From an uncultured Robinsoniella sp. (GTDB lineage Bacteria > Bacillota > Clostridia > Lachnospirales > Lachnospiraceae): 64,000 bases of DNA. Of this stretch, positions 26,538 through 33,033 are shown one piece after another (the first letter of the stretch is position 1; every line of letters starts with the position of its first letter). Location: assembly GCA_900539655.1 (NCBI GenBank), contig UQCR01000002.1:135192-199191 (forward strand). Direction: 5' to 3'. The notes under the pieces were generated by a model. The model worked only from the letters and a program-made list of their open reading frames with translations, had not been told where the DNA came from and searched no databases. The position numbers were made by a program, and so were the translations under genes.

Positions 26538-27047
26538 ATTAGCGAATTAATGATTAACGAGCAAATCAGAGACAGAGAGATCCGTTTGATTGGTGAAAAC
26601 GGAGAACAATTAGGTGTAATGCCCACAAAAGAGGCAATGAGACTGGCTAAAGAAGCAGAATTAGACCTGGTTAAGATCGCTCCGACAGCGAAACCGCCTG
26701 TTTGTAAGATTATCGATTACGGAAAGTATCGTTATGAACTGGTGAGAAAAGAAAAAGAAGCGAAGAAAAAGCAGAAGGTTATTGAAGTAAAGGAAGTTCG
26801 TTTATCGCCAAATATCGATGTAAATGACTTGAATACAAAAGTAAGTGCTGCCAGAAAGTTTATTCAAAAAGGCAACAAAGTAAAGGTAACACTTCGTTTT
26901 AGGGGCAGGGAAATGGCTCATGTCCAGAGCAGCAGACATATTCTGGATGATTTCGCAAAAGAACTTGAAGACATTGCAGTAGTGGATAAGCCGGCTAAAA
27001 TGGAAGGCAGAAGCATTATGATGTTTTTAACTGAAAAACGCAGTTAA
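26538..27047 (+). CDS. infC: Translation initiation factor IF-3 (AUU start)
   Basis: IF-3 binds the 30S subunit, blocks 50S joining and rejects poor start codons. 169 aa from ATT at 26538: SD GGAGGTG (26524-26530) stands 7 nt before ATT but 19 nt before the in-frame ATG at 26550, so ATT is the better start, as in E. coli infC, where the AUU allows autoregulation. N-terminal domain (NEQIRDREIRLIGENGEQLG), Lys-rich linker, then the C-terminal domain (VKVTLRFRGREMAH). First gene of the infC-rpmI-rplT operon. Confidence 0.95.
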   Translation: MSELMINEQIRDREIRLIGENGEQLGVMPTKEAMRLAKEAELDLVKIAPTAKPPVCKIIDYGKYRYELVRKEKEAKKKQKVIEVKEVRLSPNIDVNDLNTKVSAARKFIQKGNKVKVTLRFRGREMAHVQSSRHILDDFAKELEDIAVVDKPAKMEGRSIMMFLTEKRS

Positions 27048-27098
27048 GAATTTTTTAGTTAAAATAGATAAGTCTAAATATAAGGAGGAACATATACA

Positions 27099-27296
27099 AT
27101 GCCAAAGATCAAAACAAGCAGAGCAGCTGCTAAACGTTTCAAAAAAACAGGTACAGGTAAATTAAAAAGAAATAAAGCTTATAAGCGCCATATCTTAACC
27201 AAAAAATCTGCCAAAAGAAAAAGAAACTTAAGAAAAGCGATCATCACAGATGCTACAAATTTCAAAAACATGAACAAGATTTTACCTTATTTATAA
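27099..27296 (+). CDS. rpmI: Ribosomal protein L35 (bL35)
   Basis: 65-aa highly basic large-subunit protein; PKIKTSRAAAKRFKKTGTGK and KKSAKRKRNLRK are the family blocks. SD AAGGAGGAA. Lies between infC and rplT as in most bacteria. Confidence 0.98.
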   Translation: MPKIKTSRAAAKRFKKTGTGKLKRNKAYKRHILTKKSAKRKRNLRKAIITDATNFKNMNKILPYL

Positions 27297-27321
27297 GAGT
27301 AGGCGAAGGAGGAAATAAGAC

Positions 27322-27678
27322 ATGGCAAGAATAAAAGGCGGAATGAACGCTAAAAAAAGACATAATAGAACATTAAAGCTGGCAAAAGGGTACAGAGGTG
27401 CCAGATCTAAACAGTATAAAGTAGCAAAACAGTCCGTAATGAGAGCATTAACAAGCTCTTATGCAGGAAGAAAAGAAAGAAAACGTCAGTTCAGACAGTT
27501 ATGGATCGCTCGTATTAACGCAGCAGCTAGAATCAACGGATTATCCTACAGCAAATTTATGTATGGACTTAAACTCGCTGAAGTTGAAATGAACAGAAAA
27601 ATCTTAGCTGATATGGCTGTAAATGATGCAGAAGGATTTGCAACACTCGCAGATCTGGCTAAATCAAAATTGGCATAA
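27322..27678 (+). CDS. rplT: Ribosomal protein L20 (bL20)
   Basis: 118-aa 23S-binding protein needed for early 50S assembly and the probable repressor of this operon via the leader. Basic N-terminal tail ARIKGGMNAKKRHNRTLK, then the globular domain (RQLWIARINAAARINGLSYSKF). SD AAGGAGGAA. Last gene of the operon. Confidence 0.98.
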   Translation: MARIKGGMNAKKRHNRTLKLAKGYRGARSKQYKVAKQSVMRALTSSYAGRKERKRQFRQLWIARINAAARINGLSYSKFMYGLKLAEVEMNRKILADMAVNDAEGFATLADLAKSKLA

Positions 27679-27692
27679 TAGTGTTTTAGATA

Positions 27693-27723
27693 CCCCGGGG
27701 ATGTTTATTCTTCGGGGAATTTT
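27693..27723 (+). terminator. Terminator after rplT
   Basis: CCCCG (27693-27697) with CGGGG (27713-27717), then AATTTT. Confidence 0.6.
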
Positions 27724-27768
27724 GTCGTAAAAAGACGATAGAATTAATTGAAAAGTTCAAAAACCCTC

Positions 27769-27796
27769 TTGACATATTTTATATAAGGTTTATAAT
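27769..27796 (+). promoter_or_regulatory. Promoter for tRNA-Asn
   Basis: TTGACA (27769-27774), 16-nt spacer, TATAAT (27791-27796). Confidence 0.85.
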
Positions 27797-27807
27797 ATGA
27801 TTTGTAT

Positions 27808-27879
27808 TCCTCGATAGCTCAATGGTAGAGCATTCGGCTGTTAACCGAAGGGTTGTTGGTTCGAGCCCAACTCGGGGAG
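27808..27879 (+). tRNA. tRNA-Asn (anticodon GTT)
   Basis: Acceptor TCCTCGA pairs with TCGGGGA; D-arm AGCTCAATGGTAGAGC; anticodon stem TTCGG / CCGAA with loop CTGTTAA; T-arm GTTGG / CCAAC with TTCGAGC loop. CCA is not encoded. A T-rich terminator follows at 27932. Confidence 0.97.
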
Positions 27880-27931
27880 TTTTTTATTGCCTGTATTTTG
27901 GTAAAGTATTTTATAATGAAAATGTATGAGC

Positions 27932-27970
27932 GGAAGTCAAAGCATCTATATGCGGTGGCTTCCTTTTTTT
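27932..27970 (+). terminator. Terminator after tRNA-Asn
   Basis: GGAAGTCA pairs with TGGCTTCC, inner GCAT / ATGC, then seven T residues. Confidence 0.75.
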
Positions 27971-28195
27971 GTATGATAAATTGTGAATGGGATGGAAAGA
28001 TAGCAGCCGTCAACTACCGAAATCCTGTTAATTGCAAAAAAATTTGAAAAGAAGATAAAATATTACCTAAAATCGATAAAAAATTCTATTTTATTTACGT
28101 ATGAAGATTGGTAAAATAGATTATGAATAAATCTTATCGAATAGCAAAAAATAATAGAAAGCAGTAAAATAGATAAGCGGATAAATAAAATAAAA

Positions 28196-28269
28196 AGATA
28201 AGTCAGTTAAGATAAGACAAACTAAAATAAGACAGACTAAGATAAGACAGACTAAAAAAAGACAGACAA
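28196..28269 (+). repeat. 14-15-nt purine-rich tandem repeat
   Basis: Five units related to AGATAAGACAGACTA (28196-28209 is 14 nt; 28210-28224, 28225-28239, 28240-28254 and 28255-28269 are 15 nt each). Lies in the leader of the small gene at 28298. The rest of the gap 27971-28195 is AT-rich with no gene or clear signal. Confidence 0.85.
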
Positions 28270-28297
28270 AGTAAAAACACAGACAGGAGGACATCAA

Positions 28298-28489
28298 ATG
28301 TACAGTCACGAAATTGATTCATATCTGAGGAGCAAAAACTGGGAACTAAATCCCATGGAATATATGAATATAATAAATGTCAATGCAAGTCCGGAATTGG
28401 ATCACATTACCTATAACCATAAAGATAATGATTATAAAGTATGGACAAAAAATGGGTATGCGTGGACAATAAAAGTAATTGCGTCTTAA
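28298..28489 (+). CDS. Small hypothetical protein
   Basis: 63 aa, acidic and aromatic-rich (HEIDSYLRSKNWELNP; DYKVWTKNGYAWTIKV), no signal peptide or membrane segment. An excellent SD (AGGAGGACATCAA) supports translation. Family not recognised. Its gene is flanked by two different tandem repeat arrays, upstream and downstream, and closed by a terminator. The C-terminal strand-rich pattern DNDYKVWTKNGYAW looks like a small beta-hairpin fold. Confidence 0.65.
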   Translation: MYSHEIDSYLRSKNWELNPMEYMNIINVNASPELDHITYNHKDNDYKVWTKNGYAWTIKVIAS

Positions 28490-28517
28490 ATGAGTAAATC
28501 TTAAATGTTATTCTTAA

Positions 28518-28615
28518 TGTTAATAATGAAATGATAATAAAGGAACGATAATACTGAAACGATAATACTGAAATGTTAATACTGAAATGATAATAATGAA
28601 ATAAAAATAATGAAA
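28518..28615 (+). repeat. 14-nt tandem repeat, seven in-phase units
   Basis: Seven consecutive 14-mers (28518, 28532, 28546, 28560, 28574, 28588, 28602) related to CGATAATACTGAAA; the third and fourth are identical. Lies between the stop of the 63-aa gene and its terminator, with no coding frame of note. Confidence 0.9.
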
Positions 28616-28617
28616 TG

Positions 28618-28663
28618 AAATCCTGGGGACTGTAACAGCTATCACGGACCGCAGGATTTTTTT
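28618..28663 (+). terminator. Terminator after the small gene and repeats
   Basis: AAATCCTG (28618-28625) pairs with CAGGATTT (28652-28659), then T-run to 28663. Confidence 0.8.
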
Positions 28664-28764
28664 GTATTTCTAAAAAATTAATTCTTTCTGTGATTAAGTA
28701 TAAAAAAATATGTCTATCATATTATTATAAATAGAGAAGTATATTCTTACAGGGGGATTGTCAT

Positions 28765-28923
28765 ATGGGATTGGAGATATTGATGGGTTTCGGATTGTTT
28801 TTTGCCGGAATGGCCAGTGGCGTTTTTGTAATAGCCTTATGCCAGGTATCCGGTAATTCAAAAGACAAAGATCAGGAAGATCGGGAGCAGATAGAATATT
28901 TGCGTAAATACAACAGTAAATAG
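28765..28923 (+). CDS. Small membrane protein (DUF3789-like)
   Basis: 52 aa: one hydrophobic segment (ILMGFGLFFAGMASGVFVIALC) followed by a charged tail (SKDKDQEDREQIEYLRKYNSK). The arrangement, with a short membrane anchor ending in CQV and an acidic/basic tail, resembles small DUF3789-type proteins, but this is a pattern match only. SD CAGGGGGA before the ATG. Too short to show other domains. Confidence 0.55.
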   Translation: MGLEILMGFGLFFAGMASGVFVIALCQVSGNSKDKDQEDREQIEYLRKYNSK

Positions 28924-29066
28924 GAGACTTGGATACTATATGAGGAAGAAAGCTATATTAGCACTCAAAAGTGCTGAAGAGGTGCCGGGGGGCTCCTTAC
29001 AGGTGAAGAAGTAGGGAAAAATGAAAAGGAATGATTTAAACACGAATGGAAATAATGAACAAAATG

Positions 29067-29110
29067 CCCTGCCGGAAAATTGGGTGTATTTACGCTGGCA
29101 GGGTAGTTTT
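29067..29110 (+). terminator. Possible terminator after the small membrane protein gene
   Basis: CCCTGCC (29067-29073) pairs with GGCAGGG (29097-29103), followed by TAGTTTT. The stretch 28924-29066 holds only two very short, unconvincing frames. Confidence 0.5.
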
Positions 29111-29160
29111 ATAACAAGAAAGTTTTTCTCTTATAACATGAAATTCTATAAATTCGGTTA

Positions 29161-29189
29161 TTGAGAATTTTGTATAAATGTGTTAATAT
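29161..29189 (+). promoter_or_regulatory. Promoter-like sequence in a gene-free gap
   Basis: TTGAGA (29161-29166), 17-nt spacer, TAATAT (29184-29189). Downstream lie a hairpin (TCAGTCTGGTAA / TTACCAGTCTGA, 29231-29266, one mismatch) and the stem at 29324-29358, but no protein gene on this strand. May mark a small RNA. Confidence 0.35.
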
Positions 29190-29323
29190 ACAAAATATAT
29201 TAGCATTAGCTGGTATATTTCATAACTCGTTCAGTCTGGTAATGCCCCACAACGTTACCAGTCTGACTCCCTCAAACATAAAGTAATGTCCATTCTCGGC
29301 CCCCCAAAAACAAAAAGTAAGGG

Positions 29324-29358
29324 GGCTGCCGTATATCGAATACTGATATGCGGCAGCC
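29324..29358 (-). terminator. Terminator for the minus-strand small gene
   Basis: GGCTGCCG-ATA pairs with TAT-CGGCAGCC around a loop; on the minus strand it is followed by CCCTTACTTTTTGTTTTT. Confidence 0.6.
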
Positions 29359-29379
29359 ACATTATTATTATTCTATTAT

Positions 29380-29532
29380 TTATTTTTCTTCTTCGGATTG
29401 TTCGTAAGCAACGATAGCAATTTGTTTATTTAGCTTATTGCTGATCGAATTTTCTAAAGCGTCAATGTCACTCTTGCAGGAAGCATTAATCTCTGCAAAC
29501 TTATAATCATTATTCGTATTTTTAGTATCCAT
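29380..29532 (-). CDS. Small hypothetical protein
   Basis: 50 aa (MDTKNTNNDYKFAEI ... AYEQSEEEK), acidic, with one Cys and a predicted helical centre (DIDALENSISNKLNK). SD AAAAAAGGAG lies 8 nt before this ATG (another ATG is three bases upstream). No family recognised. Followed on its strand by a good hairpin terminator, which supports a real transcription unit. Could be a peptide precursor or regulator, but nothing nearby supports that. Confidence 0.55.
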   Translation of the reverse strand: MDTKNTNNDYKFAEINASCKSDIDALENSISNKLNKQIAIVAYEQSEEEK

Positions 29533-29627
29533 CATGCACACTCCTTTTTTGAGATATTATTTCTAATTTGTCAAATTATTATGTGTGGGAAAAAGTGGAA
29601 TTAAAAAAGATCCTTAAAAAGAGGGAG

Positions 29628-29651
29628 GCCAGTACTGTAAACAGTACTGGC
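29628..29651. repeat. Perfect palindrome
   Basis: GCCAGTACTGT (29628-29638), two A residues, then ACAGTACTGGC (29641-29651): an 11-bp perfect inverted repeat. Minus strand continues into a pyrimidine-rich run with five T residues, so it could also terminate leftward transcription. The remaining gap to 29879 has no gene; CAGCGG ... CCGCTG near 29710-29755 is a further possible stem. Confidence 0.7.
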
Positions 29652-29879
29652 AGAGTTATGAAAAAGATTATATATAAACCAATAATAGGATAGTTGTTTG
29701 TCGAAGTCCAGCGGCAGCTCACATAACTTAGTGTTAGGTAAAACCGCTGTTCTTCATTCGATATACATAGTATAACTGAGATTTGTGTCCGAAGTGTGGC
29801 AAGGAAATAAATGATTTATAAAAAAGCTTTAGATTGTATTAAGAAATTGGTAGGAAAAATGAAAAGATAATATATGATG

Positions 29880-29929
29880 TTGACAAATGTATCAGACTGA
29901 TATAAGATAAATATATCAAACTGATACAT
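29880..29929 (+). promoter_or_regulatory. PadR gene promoter with overlapping operator
   Basis: TTGACA (29880-29885), 17-nt spacer, TAAGAT (29903-29908). A dyad ATGTATCAG (29887-29895) / CTGATACAT (29921-29929) straddles the -10; inner copies CTGATATA and TATATCA extend it. PadR family operators commonly have ATGT...ACAT ends, so autoregulation is likely. Confidence 0.7.
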
Positions 29930-29985
29930 AGATAGATCATATAAGTTATCAACAAAAATTGCAGAGCATAGGAGGAGAATCGGAA

Positions 29986-30546
29986 ATGGCAACTGAGAAA
30001 AAACTGGATTGTGTAATTTTAGGCTTACTAAGCCATGAAGAGCTAACCGGTTATGAAATAAAGAAGAGAATGGATACTGCATTAAAATACTTCTGGGGAG
30101 CAAGTTACGGAAGTATTTATCCCACATTAAGCGGTTTAGTGGACCGGGGGCTTGCCACGAAGAAATCGGATAGAGGCAATGCAAGAAATAAATGGATTTA
30201 TACCATTACAGAAGCCGGCAGGCATTATCTGTCAGACTGGCTGAAATTGCCTGCAGAAAGGGATGAATTACGGTATGAAACGCTGCTGAAGCTCTTTTTT
30301 GGAAGTGGGTCAGGAGCATCTCAGGCTAAACTTCATGTAGAAGCATTTGAAGAAAAGATTGAAAAAGAAATACCGTATCTGTTAGGGGCGGAAGAGACGC
30401 TTAAAAAATGTATGGACCATGATCAGGCACATAAGTATTATCTGCTTACCGTAAAGTTTGGTATTCAGACGTACCGGGCTTATTTACAATGGTGCAAAGA
30501 AGCTAAGGAATTATTAGAAACGGATTGTGAGGAGGAAAATAAATGA
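29986..30546 (+). CDS. PadR-family transcriptional regulator
   Basis: 186 aa. Winged helix-turn-helix (residues about 5-85: VILGLLSHEELTGYEIKKRM; GSIYPTLSGLVDRGLATKK) followed by the C-terminal helical dimerisation domain (PF10400-like, about 95-180). Start ATG follows GGAGGAGAATCGGAA. Promoter overlaps a dyad operator. It overlaps the next gene (a membrane protein) by four bases, the common PadR-plus-membrane-effector layout. Related regulators respond to small phenolics or drugs; ligand unknown. Confidence 0.93.
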   Translation: MATEKKLDCVILGLLSHEELTGYEIKKRMDTALKYFWGASYGSIYPTLSGLVDRGLATKKSDRGNARNKWIYTITEAGRHYLSDWLKLPAERDELRYETLLKLFFGSGSGASQAKLHVEAFEEKIEKEIPYLLGAEETLKKCMDHDQAHKYYLLTVKFGIQTYRAYLQWCKEAKELLETDCEEENK

Positions 30547-31019
30547 CAGGACATATAGGATTTTCTTATATGGGGTTCATATTCATACTTTTGCTGACGA
30601 TACCAAATTTAATCTGGATGAAAAGGCAGCCTCAGGGTTATGAGTCTTGGAACGAAAACAGGATATTATTATATATGGAAAGAACGGGTCAGGTATTAGT
30701 CACATGTACTGCTTTGATTTTTTCGGATTTTAATCTTCGTAAATGGTCAGCATGGTCTTGGTGGTTAGCAGCGGCAGTGTTCTTAATGGTCTTGTATGAG
30801 TGCTGGTGGATACGTTATTTTCGAAGCAATCGTACATTGTCTGATTTTTACAGTAGTTTTTTGGGCGTTCCGGTTGCAGGAGCTACACTTCCAGTGATTG
30901 CTTTTTTGTTACTTGGTATCTATGGTAAAGTTATCTGGTTAATAGTATCCGTTATCATACTGGGAATTGGACATATTGGAATACATTTGCAGCACAGGAG
31001 GGAAATTGTTTCCTGCTAA
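30543..31019 (+). CDS. Membrane protein co-transcribed with PadR
   Basis: 158 aa with about five hydrophobic segments and many tryptophans (WSAWSWWLAAAVF; YECWWIRYF). The start ATG overlaps the PadR stop (ATGA), so it is translationally coupled. No characterised family recognised; similar proteins are annotated only as membrane proteins. Being the partner of a PadR repressor, it is the likely regulated effector, perhaps in envelope stress or efflux (inference). Confidence 0.75.
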   Translation: MTGHIGFSYMGFIFILLLTIPNLIWMKRQPQGYESWNENRILLYMERTGQVLVTCTALIFSDFNLRKWSAWSWWLAAAVFLMVLYECWWIRYFRSNRTLSDFYSSFLGVPVAGATLPVIAFLLLGIYGKVIWLIVSVIILGIGHIGIHLQHRREIVSC

Positions 31020-31062
31020 AGATATAGTGAATGCCCCATTATAAAAAGGAGGAACACTTTTA

Positions 31063-31449
31063 ATGTATGAGCAAGATTATATTATGCGTATGAATAGGGA
31101 TGTTATTAGGACTTTGGTCAAATTGGTTTTTAACAGAGACACTGAACTGCCAATAGATATAACTTCTAGTGATTTAAAAAGTGAAGAAAAGAGAATTCTT
31201 CAAACTCTATATGGTCAGGTAGATCTTGGGAATATAAACGATGTTGAAAAAGAATTATATCAGCGTATTAGTAAGAAAGAGGATCGTGCTTTAGAAAAAG
31301 CTCTATTGTTTTATTTCTACTTAAATGAACAAAGCAATGATTTTCTATTGGCTAATAATTATAGCCGTGAGAAGATAAGATCAGGATTAAAATTTATCTC
31401 GTCTCAGTTAGGGATGTCAGATATTATTGATCTGAACTATATTGAATAA
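31063..31449 (+). CDS. Hypothetical helical protein (DUF6483-like)
   Basis: 128 aa, helical, acidic; opening YEQDYIMRMNRDVIRTLVKLVFNRD resembles small DUF6483-type Firmicutes proteins (recalled pattern, not searched). No membrane segment. SD AAAAGGAGGAA. Lies 43 nt after the PadR-linked membrane gene and may belong to that operon. Ends before a bidirectional terminator shared with a tRNA-Leu gene. Confidence 0.7.
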   Translation: MYEQDYIMRMNRDVIRTLVKLVFNRDTELPIDITSSDLKSEEKRILQTLYGQVDLGNINDVEKELYQRISKKEDRALEKALLFYFYLNEQSNDFLLANNYSREKIRSGLKFISSQLGMSDIIDLNYIE

Positions 31450-31583
31450 TAATAATATCTGCTCTATAAATATAATGTTGGCGGAATCTGGCGATTAAAT
31501 AGCATAAAATTCTATGATATATGGAGAATAAAATATGCCAATTAACGATGAGTCAAAAGTTGAGACAGTTTGGTTAAACAAAA

Positions 31584-31620
31584 AAGAAGAATATCCATTA
31601 AACATGGTATTCTTCTTTTT
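31584..31620. terminator. Bidirectional terminator between DUF6483-like gene and tRNA-Leu
   Basis: AAGAAGAATA pairs with TATTCTTCTT; T-runs flank it on both strands. A 37-codon frame at 31534 crosses it and the tRNA and is judged not real. Confidence 0.75.
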
Positions 31621-31629
31621 AATCAACTA

Positions 31630-31713
31630 TGCGGGAGATGGGACTTGAACCCACACGTACATGCATACACAAGATCCTTAGTCTTGCCTGTCTGCCAATT
31701 CCAGCACTCCCGC
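31630..31713 (-). tRNA. tRNA-Leu (anticodon AAG)
   Basis: 84 nt on the minus strand: acceptor GCGGGAG / CTCCCGC, long variable arm typical of Leu, anticodon stem CAAGA / TCTTG with loop CTAAGGA, so positions 34-36 are AAG, reading CUU. T-arm GTGGG / CCCAC-type with TTCAAGT. No encoded CCA. An A at position 34 of a Leu tRNA is uncommon in bacteria. Confidence 0.9.
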
Positions 31714-31765
31714 CTATGTAGTTATATTCGCCGTAGTGTGTTGCTCTCAGCTGCGAACAGATAGA

Positions 31766-31794
31766 ATTATAGCATTGGTTGGAACAGATGTCAA
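31766..31794 (-). promoter_or_regulatory. Promoter for tRNA-Leu(AAG)
   Basis: Minus strand TTGACA (31789-31794), 17-nt spacer, TATAAT (31766-31771): full consensus. Confidence 0.9.
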
Positions 31795-31861
31795 CACTAA
31801 AATCGAAAAAAGTTAAAAAATTTTTATTTGTATAAATTATTGAAAAAATTAAAAATTCTTG

Positions 31862-31890
31862 TTGACAAGACGGAATAAATATTGTATTAT
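31862..31890 (+). promoter_or_regulatory. Promoter for tRNA-Leu(CAG)
   Basis: TTGACA (31862-31867), 17-nt spacer, TATTAT (31885-31890). Confidence 0.85.
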
Positions 31891-31925
31891 GTAACATGTA
31901 AGTTGCGCAAGTAACTACATAAAAC

Positions 31926-32009
31926 GCGGAAGTGGCGGAATTGGCAGACGCGCAGGCTTCAGGTGCCTGTGGTAGCAATATCGTGTGGGTTCAAGTCCCA
32001 TCTTCCGCA
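31926..32009 (+). tRNA. tRNA-Leu (anticodon CAG)
   Basis: 84 nt: acceptor GCGGAAG / CTTCCGC, long variable arm, anticodon stem CAGGC / GCCTG with loop TTCAGGT giving CAG. No encoded CCA. Divergent from the tRNA-Leu(AAG) gene. Confidence 0.96.
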
Positions 32010-32039
32010 TTAAAAAAATATTTGTTATCTATATAATAG

Positions 32040-32067
32040 TAGTCTTCCATAAAGGAGGCTATTTTTT
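32040..32067 (+). terminator. Terminator after tRNA-Leu(CAG)
   Basis: TAGTCTTCC pairs with GGAGGCTA (one bulge), then six T residues. Confidence 0.7.
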
Positions 32068-32102
32068 GTTTTATAAAATCATTGAACAGGAGGGTAAGAG
32101 AT

Positions 32103-32693
32103 ATGTTAAGTGCTATTACAGACAGACGTAGCATTCGTAAATACAAGGATATTCCCGTACCTCAAAACCTAATAGAAGATATACTTCAGGCGGGGATTCT
32201 AGCACCATCCTCGAAAAACAGGCAGCCCTGGAGGTTTGTGGTAGTTTCCGGTAATGCCAAAACAGATATGCTGCGGGCAATGGAACAGGGACTGATTAGA
32301 GAAGAGAAAGATCCCATGCTTCCAGACAGCAAACAGCATCTGAGCGGGGCGCGCCATACACTGGAGATTATGAGGCAGGCGCCGGTTACGATTTTTGTGA
32401 TTAATACTTTGGGGATAGGCCTATCACGTTCTATTGGTACGGAAAACCGCATATATGAAATCTGCAATGCACAATCCATTGGAGCGGCAATTCAGAATAT
32501 GTCAATTACTGCTGCTGAGTCCGGTTTAGGAAGTTTGTGGATCTGTGATACGTTTTTTGCATATAATGAACTTCAGGCATGGTTAAATACAGAAGGGGAG
32601 TTGTATGCAGCATTCACACTGGGCTATGCAGATGAAAATCCGTGTGCACGACCGAGAAAAGCGATGCATGATGTAGTGGAGTGGAAAAATTGA
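32103..32693 (+). CDS. Nitroreductase-family protein
   Basis: 196 aa FMN-dependent nitroreductase fold: DRRSIRKYKDIPVP at the N-terminus binds the FMN phosphate, APSSKNRQPWRFVVVSG and the GLGSLWICD loop are family blocks. Reaction unknown; relatives reduce nitro groups, quinones or flavins. The ATG at 32103 follows CAGGAGGGTAAGAGAT; an in-frame TTG at 32082 includes the SD itself and is rejected. Monocistronic with its own terminator. Confidence 0.92.
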   Translation: MLSAITDRRSIRKYKDIPVPQNLIEDILQAGILAPSSKNRQPWRFVVVSGNAKTDMLRAMEQGLIREEKDPMLPDSKQHLSGARHTLEIMRQAPVTIFVINTLGIGLSRSIGTENRIYEICNAQSIGAAIQNMSITAAESGLGSLWICDTFFAYNELQAWLNTEGELYAAFTLGYADENPCARPRKAMHDVVEWKN

Positions 32694-32800
32694 AAATGGT
32701 ACCGGTTTGGCTTGTAAGAAGATAGTAACCTGAGACGTAAGCAGAAATCATACCCATAAGCAGAAAAAAACCACATAATACGACAATATAACAGGAAAAA

Positions 32801-32831
32801 GATGCAAATATACCATTTTGCATCTTTTTTT
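32801..32831 (+). terminator. Terminator after the nitroreductase gene
   Basis: GATGCAA pairs with TTGCATC, flanked by AAA / TTT, then a seven-T run. Confidence 0.9.
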
Positions 32832-32857
32832 GCGTCTAATTTTGAAGGAGTTTACAA

Positions 32858-32886
32858 TTGATAATTCGATTGATAAATGATATACT
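32858..32886 (+). promoter_or_regulatory. Promoter for apt
   Basis: TTGATA (32858-32863), 17-nt spacer, TATACT (32881-32886). Predicts a leader of about 140 nt. Confidence 0.7.
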
Positions 32887-32914
32887 TATGGATAAGTTAA
32901 ATTATAAGTCAGAT

Positions 32915-33000
32915 CCCCGTCGTGAACGGCGGGGGTTTGACCCCTCCCGGCAATTGCCAAATGTTCTGTAAGCGCGTCTGTTTGGCTTGTTGCGCCAAGG
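32915..33000 (+). other. GC-rich structured segment in the apt leader
   Basis: Begins with a perfect 8-bp GC stem CCCCGTCG (32915-32922), loop TGAA, CGGCGGGG (32927-32934, one G-U). Then a palindrome GGCAATTGCC (32949-32958) and CCAAA ... TTTGG (32957-32985). Clearly richer in GC than its surroundings. Could be a leader RNA or a decayed IS200/IS605-type element end; I cannot decide. Confidence 0.5.
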
Positions 33001-33033
33001 AATAAAGAAGAATGAAATAGAATGGAGAACAGG

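Noticed and set aside
28196..28615. CRISPR array
   Set aside because: Units are 14-15 nt and contiguous, with no unique spacers and no cas genes nearby.
28940..29014. 24-codon ORF starting at 28940
   Set aside because: Too short, poorly spaced SD, no recognisable sequence; likely chance.
29021..29164. 47-codon ORF starting at 29021
   Set aside because: Weak SD and it runs through a hairpin; composition not protein-like enough to support.
31534..31647. 37-codon ORF
   Set aside because: It crosses a bidirectional terminator and a tRNA gene.
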